From the NCBI RefSeq assembly GCF_030127105.1, contig NZ_CP126161.1:1798001-1862000 (forward strand): DNA of 64,000 bases. Direction: 5' to 3'. The DNA comes from Haloarcula pelagica. Lineage in GTDB: Archaea; Halobacteriota; Halobacteria; Halobacteriales; Haloarculaceae. Numbering within the stretch: position 1 is the first letter of the stretch; every line of letters starts with the position of its first letter. The notes under the pieces were generated by a model that saw only the letters and a list, made by a program, of their open reading frames with translations, had not been told where the DNA came from and searched no databases. This document shows positions 51,891-62,027 of this stretch, piece after piece. Position numbers and translations under genes: made by a program.

Positions 51891-52469
51891 ATGACCACGA
51901 CCCCTCGCTCGGACCCCCACGCTGCCGTGATGAACACGGTCAGCGGGCGGGAGTTCAGACCGTTCGACCCACAGCCCGGCGACGTGGCGCTCGCCGACAT
52001 CGCCCACGGGCTCTCGAACATCTGTCGGTGTTCGGGTCAGACACGGGAGTTCTACAGCGTCGGGCTCCACTCGCTGTACGTGAGCCGCGACCTGGCCGCA
52101 CGCGACGCCACGCCGCGGGTCCAGTTGTACGGCCTGCTCCACGACGCGCCGGAGGCGTACGTCTCCGATCTCGTCTCGCCGGTCAAGCGCCACCTCGACC
52201 GGTACCAGGAGGTCGAGGGGGCGATCCTCGACGCCGTCTGGGCCGCCTTCGACCTCGCCCCGCCGACCGACGCCGCCTGGGAACGGGTCCACGAGGCCGA
52301 CGTGCGGTTGCGCCGCTACGAACTCGACACGCTGCTCCCGGAGGTCGTCGAGGGCGAACCGCCGGACCTGTCCTACGACCTCGCGGCCGACACCGACCGC
52401 GACGTGGCCGCCGCCTTCGAGTCTCGCGCCCGGGACCTGATCGCCGAGACAGACGCCCAGCTACCCTGA
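51891..52469 (+). CDS. HD-domain protein, YfbR-like
   Basis: 192 residues. HD motif GLLHDAPEAYVSDLVSPVKR with an earlier His in VGLHSLYVSRDLA and a late Asp in HEADVRLRRYE. This pattern resembles YfbR 5'-nucleotidase-like phosphohydrolases. Its 3' end abuts the converging amylase gene. Substrate unknown. Confidence 0.78.
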   Translation: MTTTPRSDPHAAVMNTVSGREFRPFDPQPGDVALADIAHGLSNICRCSGQTREFYSVGLHSLYVSRDLAARDATPRVQLYGLLHDAPEAYVSDLVSPVKRHLDRYQEVEGAILDAVWAAFDLAPPTDAAWERVHEADVRLRRYELDTLLPEVVEGEPPDLSYDLAADTDRDVAAAFESRARDLIAETDAQLP

Positions 52470-55400
52470 CTACGACCCGGGCTCCGACGCCGAGACCTGC
52501 ACGTACGGGAGCGTCACGTCGCCGTCCCCGACGGACAGGGCGGTCGCCTGGTCGGTTCGCTCGGGGACCAGCAGGTCGATCACGTTCGCCTGGGTGGGCC
52601 GCGTTCGCCCCCCGAAGTCGGTGACGCTGTTCTCGGGCTGTACCTGTGCGACGCCGCCGGGGCCGGTCAGTGACCCGCCCAGCGAGAGCACCGCGACCTC
52701 GGCCCCGCGGAGGTCGCCCAGCGGAGCTTTCGGCACACTCACCCAGAGCCCGTCCAGCCCGTCGCGGGAGGCGACGGTGACTGCGTCGCTGACGGTCGTC
52801 CCGTCGGCGCGTTCGACCGCTGCCGTCGATTTGTTGACGACGAGTCGGCGCTGGTGTGGGGCGGCCAGTCGGCCACCGACGCCGGCCCGCGTGGCCGTCG
52901 ACCCCCCGTCTGTGTCAGGGTCCCGGACGTACACCTGGAGGTGCTGGGCGAGCCGGCTCCGGTCGACGCCGTCGGGGACCGGCTCCGCGAACTCGAACTG
53001 CCAGTGGTACCGATCGGCCCCCTCGAAGACGGCGACGCGCCGGAGGTCCAGACTCCCCGGCTCCCAGCGTTCGGTCTCGGGGTAGGTGAACCCACCGGGG
53101 CCGTGGTCGTCCCCCGCCGGGTCCGTCCAGGCGGCAACCCGCTCTGCGTCGAGCAACCGGTTCCGGACGCCCGCCGCGAGCGGAACCATCGGGAGGACTG
53201 GCCGGTCGGCCGCTCGGATCGACGACTCGTCGTCGACCGGGCCGACGAGCAGGTCGGCGATAGCCGTCCCGTCGCCGGCCGCGCCGTCACCCCTGAGAAG
53301 CGTCGTGAAGGCCAGTTCATTCGGGTCGTCGGGAACTACCCTCGACGGAACTTCGACGACCAACTCGCTCCCGGCCCGCCGCGTCGGCAGGTCGGCGACC
53401 GTCGTCCCGTCCACTCGCTCGACGGTCGCTCCCTCGGTCGTCGCGACGACCCGGTGCTGTGCGGGCGCGGCCAGCGTCGCGCCGACGCCGCGTGTCTCGC
53501 CGCTCCCGCCGTCGGCGGTCGGGTCCCGGAGATACGCCTCGACGGTCGGGCCGCCGTCCGCCGGCAGCGACGACAGGCGCCAGGCGAACTGAAGTCCGTC
53601 GTCCGACTCGTGGACGGCCATCCCGGTCAGGTCGTACTCGCCCGCGGGGCGACCCGCCGGCGGCGTCGCGTCGCCCGCGGGATCGGAAAAAGTCGCACGC
53701 GGCGCACCCCGGCCGGACAGGGCGTCGGCCCGGAGGACGACGGCGGCCTCGACGGTGACACCCTCGCCGGCGGTGACGGACTCCCCGGAGACGAGGTCGG
53801 TCCGGCCGACGGCCGGGTGTTGCGCGACGGTCGTCGGTCCGTCGCCGAAGTTCAACAGGACGTGGACGCGCTCGCCGTCGGCCTCGCGGGCGTAGCCGGT
53901 GACGCGGTCGTCGCCCGGCGCGACCGACAGCGGGACCACGTCCGCGTCTGACTGCAGCGGCGTCAGGTCGTGGCGCAACTCCGCCAGCGACCGGTAGAAC
54001 GACCGCAACTCTCGGTCGGCCTCGTCCCAGTTCATCCGCTCGCGGGGCTCGGTCAGCCCGGTTTCCTGGCCGTAGTACAGCAGCGGCGCGCCCGGGAGGG
54101 TGAACGTCGCCGCGCCAGCAGCCCGCTGGCACCGGCGGTCGGCGAACGAGAGGAACCGATCTGTGTCGTGGTTCTCGACGTAGTTGAGCAGCCCGACGTG
54201 GGCGGGGTAGCCGGCGTCACGGCGCTCGGCGACGACGTTCTGGAGGTCGTCGGCGGGAGCCTCGCCCCGACCGACCGCCTGGAGCGTTCGGAACAGCCCC
54301 TCGGCGTAGTGGAGGCCGAACTCGTTCTCGGCGAAGTCGGCGTGGTCGGCGTCCCACGGGACCGCTTCCCCCAGCAGGAGGAACTCGGGGTGGTCGCGTT
54401 TGACCCGTTCGCGGACCTCCTTCCAGAGACTGTGGGGCATCCCCCAGGCCACGTCACAGCGGAAGCCGTCGACCACGTCGGCCCACTCCGCGACGATTGC
54501 CAGGAACCACGACCGCACCGCCAGCGTGTCGTAGTTCAACGCCGGGATACCCCGCCAGCCGAAGTAGTACAGCGCCTGCTCGTCGGTCCAGCGGTACCAC
54601 TCGGCGAAACTGTTCGACACCGCCGTGTCTGTCACGGCCGCCTTCGCCGCCCGGAAGTAGCGGTGTTGGCGGGCGGTGTGGTTGCCCACGAGATCGAATA
54701 TCACCTTGATCCCCCGGTCGTGACAGGCGTCGACGAACGACTCGAAGGCCGCCCTGTCACCCAGCGCGTCGGCCGGTTCGAAGTAGTCGACGACATCGTA
54801 GCCGTGGGGGCCACCGGGCTGGCTCTCGTCGCGGTGGCTGTGGGCATCGAGAATCGGGGTCAGCCAGACCGCGTCGGCGCCCATCGAGTCGATGTATTCG
54901 ACCTTCGATTCGAGGAAGGTGAAGTCCACGTCGGCGCCGAACCGCCGGACGAAGACCTCGTAGACCACCGCGTCGCTGGCCCACTCGGGCGGTTCGGTCG
55001 GGTGGCGCAGTTCCCGGGCGTCGGGATCGACGACCAGCGTATCGGCGACGCTGCGCCCCGTCTCGCCCGCGGCGGCCGCGTGGACGCGAACCGGTCCGTC
55101 CATCGCATCCAGTGGAAGCCTGGCGGTATGCCCATCGACGGATATGTTGCCCTCGAAAGAATCGCGGTCGTCGACGAGGAACTCGACCGTGAGATCACCA
55201 GGCGCGGCGTCGCTGTCGGTCGGCGGGCGAACGTCGGCCCGGATCTCGGCGGTCCCGTCGGCCACGTCGCCGTCGAGCGAGAGCGTCGGCCGCGGGTCCC
55301 CGGCGGTCCGCTCGGGGAACGCCCTGACCGTCTGTCGGTGGACGCCGTCGGGCGCGCGCAGTTCGAGGGCGTACGTGCCGGGTACGTCCGGCTGGAACTG

Positions 55401-55778
55401 GACGGCGAAGCCGTCGCCGACGGCGGCCTCGCTCCCGGCCGGCGCGTCGACGACCGACCAGTCGTAGCCGGCGGTCGGGTCGGGGTTCCGGGGCGCGAGG
55501 TTGCTCTCGACGCCGGCAAACTCGGGGGCGCGAACCGACGCGCCGACACTCGTAAACACCGGCGGCCCCGGCGCGTGACTCCCGTCGATTGCCGCCTGTG
55601 GCGGCGCGTCGAGATCGGGGACCCCGGTCGGGGAGCCGGTCCCGGGAGCCGGCGTCGCCGACGCCGTCGGGTCGTCAGCCGACGAGTCGGACGGTCGCCC
55701 CGGACAGCCGGCCAGGCTGGCCAACGCGGCCGAGAGGAGGAAGCGACGCCTGGTCGGCGGGTCGTCGTGGTCTGACAC
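52470..55778 (-). CDS. Secreted alpha-amylase family glycosidase
   Basis: 1102-residue exported lipoprotein: twin-arginine signal TRRRFLLSAALASLAGC with lipobox, a linker (30-60), N-terminal beta domains (60-290), a GH13 barrel (about 295-650; VFDLVGNHT-like IFDLVGNHTARQH, GFRCDVAWGM nucleophile Asp, LLGEAVPWD acid Glu, YVENHDTDRF), and two repeated C-terminal glucodextranase-type sugar-binding units (about 690-850, 875-1090). It should digest starch or maltodextrins outside the cell, feeding the ABC importers in this window. Confidence 0.9.
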   Translation of the reverse strand: MSDHDDPPTRRRFLLSAALASLAGCPGRPSDSSADDPTASATPAPGTGSPTGVPDLDAPPQAAIDGSHAPGPPVFTSVGASVRAPEFAGVESNLAPRNPDPTAGYDWSVVDAPAGSEAAVGDGFAVQFQPDVPGTYALELRAPDGVHRQTVRAFPERTAGDPRPTLSLDGDVADGTAEIRADVRPPTDSDAAPGDLTVEFLVDDRDSFEGNISVDGHTARLPLDAMDGPVRVHAAAAGETGRSVADTLVVDPDARELRHPTEPPEWASDAVVYEVFVRRFGADVDFTFLESKVEYIDSMGADAVWLTPILDAHSHRDESQPGGPHGYDVVDYFEPADALGDRAAFESFVDACHDRGIKVIFDLVGNHTARQHRYFRAAKAAVTDTAVSNSFAEWYRWTDEQALYYFGWRGIPALNYDTLAVRSWFLAIVAEWADVVDGFRCDVAWGMPHSLWKEVRERVKRDHPEFLLLGEAVPWDADHADFAENEFGLHYAEGLFRTLQAVGRGEAPADDLQNVVAERRDAGYPAHVGLLNYVENHDTDRFLSFADRRCQRAAGAATFTLPGAPLLYYGQETGLTEPRERMNWDEADRELRSFYRSLAELRHDLTPLQSDADVVPLSVAPGDDRVTGYAREADGERVHVLLNFGDGPTTVAQHPAVGRTDLVSGESVTAGEGVTVEAAVVLRADALSGRGAPRATFSDPAGDATPPAGRPAGEYDLTGMAVHESDDGLQFAWRLSSLPADGGPTVEAYLRDPTADGGSGETRGVGATLAAPAQHRVVATTEGATVERVDGTTVADLPTRRAGSELVVEVPSRVVPDDPNELAFTTLLRGDGAAGDGTAIADLLVGPVDDESSIRAADRPVLPMVPLAAGVRNRLLDAERVAAWTDPAGDDHGPGGFTYPETERWEPGSLDLRRVAVFEGADRYHWQFEFAEPVPDGVDRSRLAQHLQVYVRDPDTDGGSTATRAGVGGRLAAPHQRRLVVNKSTAAVERADGTTVSDAVTVASRDGLDGLWVSVPKAPLGDLRGAEVAVLSLGGSLTGPGGVAQVQPENSVTDFGGRTRPTQANVIDLLVPERTDQATALSVGDGDVTLPYVQVSASEPGS

Positions 55779-55903
55779 ACCACGGGCTACCGCGACCGGT
55801 CGAATAAACGTTGACCTTTCTCCGCACGCTTTCGAGGGCGTGTCGCAAGTGTGCACGCGGCGAGAAAACAAGCGTTATTGCCCCCCGGGAAATCCACTCC
55901 GAC

Positions 55904-57490
55904 ATGAAGGTACTCGTCACGGACCCGATCGACGACGCCGGCCTCGACCGACTCCGCGAGGCCGGTCACGAGGTCGAGACAGCCTACGACGTGGAGGGCG
56001 ACGCACTGCTCTCGGCGGTCGCCGACGCCAACGCGATGATCGTCCGCTCGGGCACCGAGGTCACCGAGGAGGTCCTCGCCGCCGCCCCGGACCTGATCAT
56101 CGTCGGCCGCGCCGGCATCGGCGTGGACAACATCGACATCGACGCCGCGACCGATCACGGCGTCATCGTCGCGAACGCCCCGGACGGCAACGTCCGGGCC
56201 GCCGCCGAACACTCCGTCGCGATGGCGTTCGCGACGGCGCGCTCGATCCCGCAGGCACACAACCGCCTCAAGGCCGGCGAGTGGGCCAAAAGCGAGTTCC
56301 TGGGGACCGAACTCAACAACAAGACGCTCGGCGTCGTCGGCTTCGGCCGCGTCGGCCAGGAGGTCGCAAAGCGGCTGGGCGGCCTCGGGATGGACATCGT
56401 CACGTTCGACCCATACATCAGCCAGGAGCGGGCGGATCAGTTCGGGGCCGAACTCGTCGACGAACTCGAAGCCTGCCTGGACGCCGCGGACTTCGTGACC
56501 ATCCACACGCCGCTGACCCCCGAGACCGAGAACATGATCGGCGAGGCGGAACTCGAACGCATCGGCGAGGGGTACGTCGTCAACTGCGCCCGCGGCGGCA
56601 TCATCGACGAGCCGGCGCTGGCCGAGGCCGTCGAAGACGGCCCGCTCAAAGGCGCCGCCCTCGACGTGTTCGGCGAGGAACCGCTGCCCGCGGACAGCCC
56701 GCTGCTGGCTGTCGAGGACATCATCGTCACGCCCCACCTCGGTGCCTCGACCGAGGCCGCCCAGGAGAACGTCGCGACCTCGACGGCCGATCAGGTCGTC
56801 GCCGCGTTCGACGAGGAGCCGGTCGCAAACGCTCTGAACGCCCCATCGATCGACGAGGCGACGTTCAAGCAGGTCCGGCCGTACCTCGAACTGGCCGAGA
56901 CCGCCGGCCGCATCGCCGTCCAGCTGTTCGACGGCCACATGTCCGAGGTCCAGGTCACCTACGCCGGTGACATCGCAGACGAAGATGTCGAGTACGTCAC
57001 CGCCAGCGCGCTGAAAGGCGTGTTCGCCCCCTCGGAACTCCAGGTCAACGCCGTCAACGCCCCGCAGGTCGCCGAGGACCGCGGGATCGACGTGACCGAG
57101 TCAAAGACCAGTTCCGCCGACGACTACCAGAGCCTCATCACCGTCACCGTCTCCGACGGCGAGGAGTCGGTCTCCGTCTGTGGGACCCAGTTCGCCGGCG
57201 ACGAGTCCCGGATCGTCCGGATCGACGACCACCGCATCGAGGCCGTCCCGCACGGCCACATGCTCGTCGTCCGCAACCGCGACGAACCCGGGACGATCGG
57301 TTTCATCGGCACCGTCCTGGGCGAGTCCGACATCAACATCGCCGGGATGTTCAACGGCCGCGAGACCATCGGCGGGGAGGCGCTCTCGGTGTACAACCTC
57401 GACGAACAGCCCACCGCCGAGGTGCTCGACCGACTGAACGGCGACGACCGCATCATCGAGACGACCTACGTCGCGCTGGGCGACGAGTAA
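55904..57490 (+). CDS. serA: D-3-phosphoglycerate dehydrogenase
   Basis: 528-residue first enzyme of serine synthesis. NAD domain: GVVGFGRVGQEVAKRLGGLG near residue 143; catalytic Arg in VNCARGGIIDEPAL, Glu in DVFGEEPLP, His in TPHLGASTEAA; then the ASB domain (330-450) and a C-terminal ACT domain (MLVVRNRDEPGTIGFIGTVL) for serine feedback. The long form with ASB and ACT is standard for archaea. SerB is at 30713-31345. Confidence 0.94.
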   Translation: MKVLVTDPIDDAGLDRLREAGHEVETAYDVEGDALLSAVADANAMIVRSGTEVTEEVLAAAPDLIIVGRAGIGVDNIDIDAATDHGVIVANAPDGNVRAAAEHSVAMAFATARSIPQAHNRLKAGEWAKSEFLGTELNNKTLGVVGFGRVGQEVAKRLGGLGMDIVTFDPYISQERADQFGAELVDELEACLDAADFVTIHTPLTPETENMIGEAELERIGEGYVVNCARGGIIDEPALAEAVEDGPLKGAALDVFGEEPLPADSPLLAVEDIIVTPHLGASTEAAQENVATSTADQVVAAFDEEPVANALNAPSIDEATFKQVRPYLELAETAGRIAVQLFDGHMSEVQVTYAGDIADEDVEYVTASALKGVFAPSELQVNAVNAPQVAEDRGIDVTESKTSSADDYQSLITVTVSDGEESVSVCGTQFAGDESRIVRIDDHRIEAVPHGHMLVVRNRDEPGTIGFIGTVLGESDINIAGMFNGRETIGGEALSVYNLDEQPTAEVLDRLNGDDRIIETTYVALGDE

Positions 57491-57560
57491 CGGGACGTTC
57501 TCGCGACTGATTTTCGCGGCGATAACCGTTTATAGCCAGGGACGAGACCGACAGTTCAGG

Positions 57561-59402
57561 ATGGTTCAGGACGAAGGGGAGCCAGTGACAGCCCTGCTGG
57601 TCGGGGGGGACACGCGGCTGTCGGCCCTCGCCGCTGTGCTCGCCGACGAGGGGATCACTGTCGAGACCACCGAGACGCTCTCGGCCGACACTGCCGCGGG
57701 CTGTGATCTGGTCGTCGTTCCCCACGACGAGACGACGACACCGGCCGTCGACGGCGTCGCGGCCGTCGAGCGAGCCGTCGAGACGGTCGAGTGCCCGGTC
57801 GTGCTGTACGCGGTCGGGTTCCCGGGCGCGGACGTGGCGATCGATGCGCTCGACGCGGGGGCGGCCGACGCGATCTACGTCCCGCTCGAACGGGGCGAAC
57901 TGCTGGCACGCCGGGTCCGCTGTGTCGCCACCGGCGAGGACGGGTTCGCCGATCCAGCGCAACTCCTGGAGGACTTCTTCGAGTACTACACGGAGGACAT
58001 CTTCATCAAGGACGACACCTCGCGGATCGCCGTCGGCAGCAACGGGACGGGCCAGCCACAGGGGTACGACCGCGAGCAACTGGTCGGGCTGACCGACTAC
58101 GAACTGCTCCCGCCGGACCTGGCCGACGCGCTCTACGAGCAGGAACAGCGGATCCGCGAGACGGGCGAACCGGTCGTCAACGCGGTCGAACACTTCTTAC
58201 AGGACGGCGAGGACCGGTGGGTCGCGACCACCAAGGTCCCGCGCTACGAGGACGGCGAGATCACCGGCCTGGTGGGCGGGACACGCGACGTGACCCATCT
58301 CCGGTGGCGGGAGCGACTGGTCGCCCGGCTCCACGAGGCGAGTCGCGATCTGATGCGCGCGGAGACGACGACCGATGTCTGCCGCGTCACGACCGACATC
58401 GCCGCGGACATCACGGCCCTCCCCGCGGTCCAGGTCGTCGTCCACGACGGCTCCTTGCTCACCCCGGCCGACACCGACTGCGGTTCGGTCTCGCTGTTCG
58501 CGGACTACGAGCGGTGGTTCTGGCGGGCGTTCGAGACCGGCGATCCGCAGTACGTCACCGAGGGACCGGAGGGCGAGTCGCCGACCGATCTCGCCGACCC
58601 GTCGACGATCGATGTCGCCGTGTTCCCGCTCGGTGACCACGGCGCCCTGGGGATGCGCGCCAGCGAGGCGACGTTCGACGAGTTCACGCTCGATCTGGCG
58701 AACGTCCTCTCGGCGACCGTCGAGGCCTCGCTCGACCGCGCCGAACGCGAGGCCGCCTTGCGGGACCACGAGCGGGAACTCCGTCTCCGGAACGAGCGCT
58801 TAGAGGAGTTCGCGATGATGGTGAGTCACGACCTCCGGAACCCCCTTCAGGTCGCGATGGGGGCGACCGATCTCCTCGACGCCGACTCGCCTCACGTCGA
58901 CCGGATCGACTCCGCGCTCGAACAGATGGACCGCCTCGTCGACGAACTGCTCACGCTCGCCGATCGGGGCGAGATCGTCGGCGACCGCGTCGAGGTCGAC
59001 CCCGCCAGACTCTCCCGGCGGGCCTGGTCGAGTATCGACACCGACGGCGTCGCACTGGAGGTCGGCGAGATCGACTCGGTCGTCGCCGACAGCGAACGGC
59101 TTCGCCAGTTGCTCGAACACCTCTTCTGGGAACTGGTTCGGAAGAACGAGGGCGGTGGGACGGTCCGCGTCGAGGAGACCGCTGCCGGGGACGGACTGGC
59201 GATCGAGTTCTCGGGGACATCCCTGCCGGAGCCGCTCACAGAGCTGTCGCTGTCCGACGGCGGACTCCCGACCGACGAGACCACGCCGTACGCCCGCTAC
59301 ATCGTCTCGACGATTGCCGAGGCGTACGGCTGGGCGGTCACCACGACCGGGACCGACGGGCACGCCCGGTTCGAGATCACCGGCCTGGAGGACACGCGGT
59401 GA
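57561..59402 (+). CDS. PAS/GAF histidine kinase with degenerate ATPase
   Basis: 613 residues: REC-like N-terminus (1-125), PAS (about 133-250), GAF-like (255-400), and HisKA with His in MMVSHDLRNPLQVAMG (near 422). The catalytic domain has lost its marks: the N-box Asn is missing (LLEHLFWELVRKNEGGG), the DxGxG box is replaced by SGTSLPEPLTEL, and no G2 box is seen. It probably cannot phosphorylate itself but can be a phosphoacceptor. Its stop overlaps the GTG of the intact paralogue, so the two are co-translated. Confidence 0.88.
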   Translation: MVQDEGEPVTALLVGGDTRLSALAAVLADEGITVETTETLSADTAAGCDLVVVPHDETTTPAVDGVAAVERAVETVECPVVLYAVGFPGADVAIDALDAGAADAIYVPLERGELLARRVRCVATGEDGFADPAQLLEDFFEYYTEDIFIKDDTSRIAVGSNGTGQPQGYDREQLVGLTDYELLPPDLADALYEQEQRIRETGEPVVNAVEHFLQDGEDRWVATTKVPRYEDGEITGLVGGTRDVTHLRWRERLVARLHEASRDLMRAETTTDVCRVTTDIAADITALPAVQVVVHDGSLLTPADTDCGSVSLFADYERWFWRAFETGDPQYVTEGPEGESPTDLADPSTIDVAVFPLGDHGALGMRASEATFDEFTLDLANVLSATVEASLDRAEREAALRDHERELRLRNERLEEFAMMVSHDLRNPLQVAMGATDLLDADSPHVDRIDSALEQMDRLVDELLTLADRGEIVGDRVEVDPARLSRRAWSSIDTDGVALEVGEIDSVVADSERLRQLLEHLFWELVRKNEGGGTVRVEETAAGDGLAIEFSGTSLPEPLTELSLSDGGLPTDETTPYARYIVSTIAEAYGWAVTTTGTDGHARFEITGLEDTR

Positions 59403-61276
59403 GCGACACCGTCGCCGTCTGCTGTGTCGATCCCGACGGCCGACTCGGGACGTTCGTCGCGACGCTACGGGGGATCGACGACATCGCCGTGACCGTCGCC
59501 GACTCGGCCGACGGGGTCCGGCCGGCGGCCCACGACTGCTGTGTCGTCCTGCACGCGCCCGCGACGCCGACCCTGCCGGCGGTCGACGGCCTCACACTCC
59601 TCGATCGGCTCCTCGATCAGGGCTGTCCCGTCCCGGTCGCCGTCTACGGTCACGATATCGGCGACACCGAGTTCACGACCCGGACGTTCGCGAAGGCGGT
59701 TCTCGACGCCGGCGGCATCCCGATGACGATGGACCCCGGCCGGACCGAACTGGTCGCCCGACGGATCTACCACGCCGTCGGTCGGGAACGACACTTCCAG
59801 CACGACGCCGACCTGCTGGACTCGCTGCTGGATTACTTCCCTCACCACATCTTCATCAAGGACACCGCCGGGCGGTTCGCCGAGGCAAGCGCCGTCACGG
59901 CCCAGGAGTACGACCTCGCACGCGAGGAACTGATCGGGCTGACCGACTACGAACTGCTCCCCCGGGACCACGCCAACGACCTCTACGCGGAGGCCCAGGA
60001 GATCCTCGAAACCGGGGAGCCGATGGTGAACAAGGTCGAGTACTACGTCGACGACGACGGCCAGAGCCACTGGGTTTCGACCACCAAGGCGCCCCGGTAC
60101 GACGCGGACGGGACGCCCATCGGCATCGTCGGCGGGACCCGCGAGGTCACCGAGGAGAAGCGCCAGGAACGGATGGTCCGGGCGATCTACGAGGCCAGCC
60201 GCGACCTGGTCCGGGCCAGCGACCGGGCCGAGATCGGCGAGATCACCGTCGCTATCGCCGAGGACATCCCGGCACTGCCCCGCGTTCAGGTCGCGCTCGT
60301 CGACACCTCGACGGGCGAGTTGGCACCGGTCGCGACCGACGACACCGACATCTACGACAGCTACGGCGACCACTACCGGACGGCGTTTCGGGACGGACAG
60401 GCCCAGTATATCCACACGGACGGGCGCGTCGAGACGGACCGGGAGACCATCGCCGAACCGACGGCGGCGGTCGTCCCGCTCGGCGAACACGGCGCTCTCG
60501 GGGTCACGACCGGCGAGGAGGCGGTCGACGAGTTCACCCTGGACCTGGTGACGATCCTCGCTGCCAACGTCGAGGCGGCGCTGGATCGAGCGGAGCGGGA
60601 ACGCGAACTGGAACACCAAAACGAGCGCTTAGAGGAGTTCGCCAGCATCGTCAGCCACGACCTGCGCAACCCCCTGTCGGTCGCCAGCGCCTACGTCGAC
60701 ATCGCCCGCGACGACCCGAAAGACGAGTACTTCGAGAAGATCGACGCCGCTCTGGATCGGATGGGGAACCTGACCGACGAACTGCTCACGCTGGCGAAGA
60801 ACGGCCAGACCGTCGGCGACACGGAACCCGTCGACCTCGACGAGGTGGTCACCGACGCCTGGGCGACGGTGAGTCCGTCCCGGGCCACCGTCGAGACCGA
60901 CTCGCTGTCGGTGATCCGGGCGGACCGCTCGCGGCTGGTCGAACTGTTCGAGAACCTGTTTCGGAACGCCGTCGAACACGGCTCCACGAGCAATCGGCCA
61001 GAAGCCGACGACAGCGTCGAACACGACAGCAAGGGCGATACGGTCCGTATCAGCGTCGGGATGCTCCCGGACGGGGACGGGTTCTACGTCGAAGACGACG
61101 GCCCGGGCATCGACACCGACGAACGGGAGCAGGTCTTCGAGATGGGCTACACCGACTCCGCGGACGGGACGGGCTACGGGCTCTACATCGTGAAGACGAT
61201 CGCGGAGGCCCACGGCTGGTCGGTCGTCGCGACGGCGAGCGCCGAGGGCGGCGCCCGGTTCGAGTTTACGCTCTAA
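59399..61276 (+). CDS. PAS/GAF sensor histidine kinase
   Basis: 625 residues with the same layout as the previous gene, GTG start overlapping its TGA. REC-like (1-125), PAS (about 135-255), GAF-like (260-400), HisKA His in SIVSHDLRNPLSVASA (near 419), N-box LFENLFRNAVEHGS, G1 EDDGPGID, G2 GTGYGLYIVKTIAEAHG: all intact. Cytoplasmic, no membrane helix. It probably phosphorylates itself and perhaps its degenerate partner. The PAS segments LIGLTDYELLPRD and LVGLTDYELLPPD show recent duplication. Confidence 0.92.
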   Translation: MSDTVAVCCVDPDGRLGTFVATLRGIDDIAVTVADSADGVRPAAHDCCVVLHAPATPTLPAVDGLTLLDRLLDQGCPVPVAVYGHDIGDTEFTTRTFAKAVLDAGGIPMTMDPGRTELVARRIYHAVGRERHFQHDADLLDSLLDYFPHHIFIKDTAGRFAEASAVTAQEYDLAREELIGLTDYELLPRDHANDLYAEAQEILETGEPMVNKVEYYVDDDGQSHWVSTTKAPRYDADGTPIGIVGGTREVTEEKRQERMVRAIYEASRDLVRASDRAEIGEITVAIAEDIPALPRVQVALVDTSTGELAPVATDDTDIYDSYGDHYRTAFRDGQAQYIHTDGRVETDRETIAEPTAAVVPLGEHGALGVTTGEEAVDEFTLDLVTILAANVEAALDRAERERELEHQNERLEEFASIVSHDLRNPLSVASAYVDIARDDPKDEYFEKIDAALDRMGNLTDELLTLAKNGQTVGDTEPVDLDEVVTDAWATVSPSRATVETDSLSVIRADRSRLVELFENLFRNAVEHGSTSNRPEADDSVEHDSKGDTVRISVGMLPDGDGFYVEDDGPGIDTDEREQVFEMGYTDSADGTGYGLYIVKTIAEAHGWSVVATASAEGGARFEFTL

Positions 61277-61467
61277 CGCTGTTCGAGAAGCCGCTCGTAC
61301 CGATCGACCACCGCCTGTCGTCGCTGTCGCTCTGCCTCGACGGCCGACTCCAGCTGCGTGATCCGCTGGCGCAACAGCGCGATCTCCAGTTCGTACCGGG
61401 CGTTCGCGGACTGGCGCTGACTCTCGGCGGCAGCGGGCGTCGCCACTGATGTGTCACGTGCTTGCAT
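61273..61467 (-). CDS. Small coiled-coil protein
   Basis: 64 residues, MQARDTSVATPAAAESQRQS then a heptad coiled coil (ELEIALLRQRITQLESAVEA) to the end. Overlaps the kinase 3' end by four bases, converging. No known function. Confidence 0.65.
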   Translation of the reverse strand: MQARDTSVATPAAAESQRQSANARYELEIALLRQRITQLESAVEAERQRRQAVVDRYERLLEQR

Positions 61468-61621
61468 ACCGCTACCGTGGATATCGACGGGCAAAAACAC
61501 CCGTCGGACGGCCGTCACGCGAGCGTCATCTGTCGGCCGACCCCGCCTGGCCCACGCGACTGTCTCCCGGTCCGAGACTGGCCCGTTCGGGGCCGTCCCG
61601 GACGAGTCGGGTACGTAAATG

Positions 61622-61638
61622 AATATCAATCTGATATT
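61622..61638. promoter_or_regulatory. Inverted repeat upstream of DUF4234 gene
   Basis: AATATCA-ATC-TGATATT immediately upstream of the TATA box (AATATAATATT, 61651-61661) of the gene starting at 61680. The position fits an operator. Confidence 0.45.
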
Positions 61639-61650
61639 TCGATAGCTTTA

Positions 61651-61661
61651 AATATAATATT
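61651..61661 (+). promoter_or_regulatory. TATA box of DUF4234-like gene
   Basis: AATATAATATT about 25 bases before the ATG at 61680; leaderless spacing. Confidence 0.6.
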
Positions 61662-61679
61662 AAAACATGATGTAGTGGG

Positions 61680-62000
61680 ATGTCCGCTCAGATTACAAAC
61701 CCATCGGCGTTCGAGGAGGGATCGCTCGGTATCCAGGTCGCCCTGTTCATCGTGACGTTCGGGCTGTACGGCATCTTCTGGATGTACAAGGCAGCCTCGC
61801 AACTCGACTCCGGGACGGACGCTGACCTGTCACCGATACTCGTCATCGTCCCGATATACGGCATGTGGATGCTCGCCGAGGGCGCCGAAGCCGTAGCCGA
61901 CCAGAGTCAACTCGTCATCTTTCTGCTCTTCTTGTTCGTGAGCCCCGCCGGGTGGTTCCTGACCCAGAGCGGTATCAACGGGACAGCGTCGGGCGGCTGA
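61680..62000 (+). CDS. DUF4234-like membrane protein
   Basis: 106 residues with two to three membrane helices (IQVALFIVTFGLYGIFWMYK near 17-36, then 50-66, 77-94), matching the DUF4234 family found next to many prokaryotic membrane genes. No known function. The well-formed promoter region suggests regulation. Confidence 0.78.
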   Translation: MSAQITNPSAFEEGSLGIQVALFIVTFGLYGIFWMYKAASQLDSGTDADLSPILVIVPIYGMWMLAEGAEAVADQSQLVIFLLFLFVSPAGWFLTQSGINGTASGG

Positions 62001-62027
62001 ACCGACGGGTACCGTCCGACGCGGGAC

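Noticed and set aside
57557..57580. ORB-like sequence at the start of the first histidine kinase
   Set aside because: Only GTTCAGGACGAAGGGG matches loosely; the GAAAC half is missing, and it lies far from the origin.
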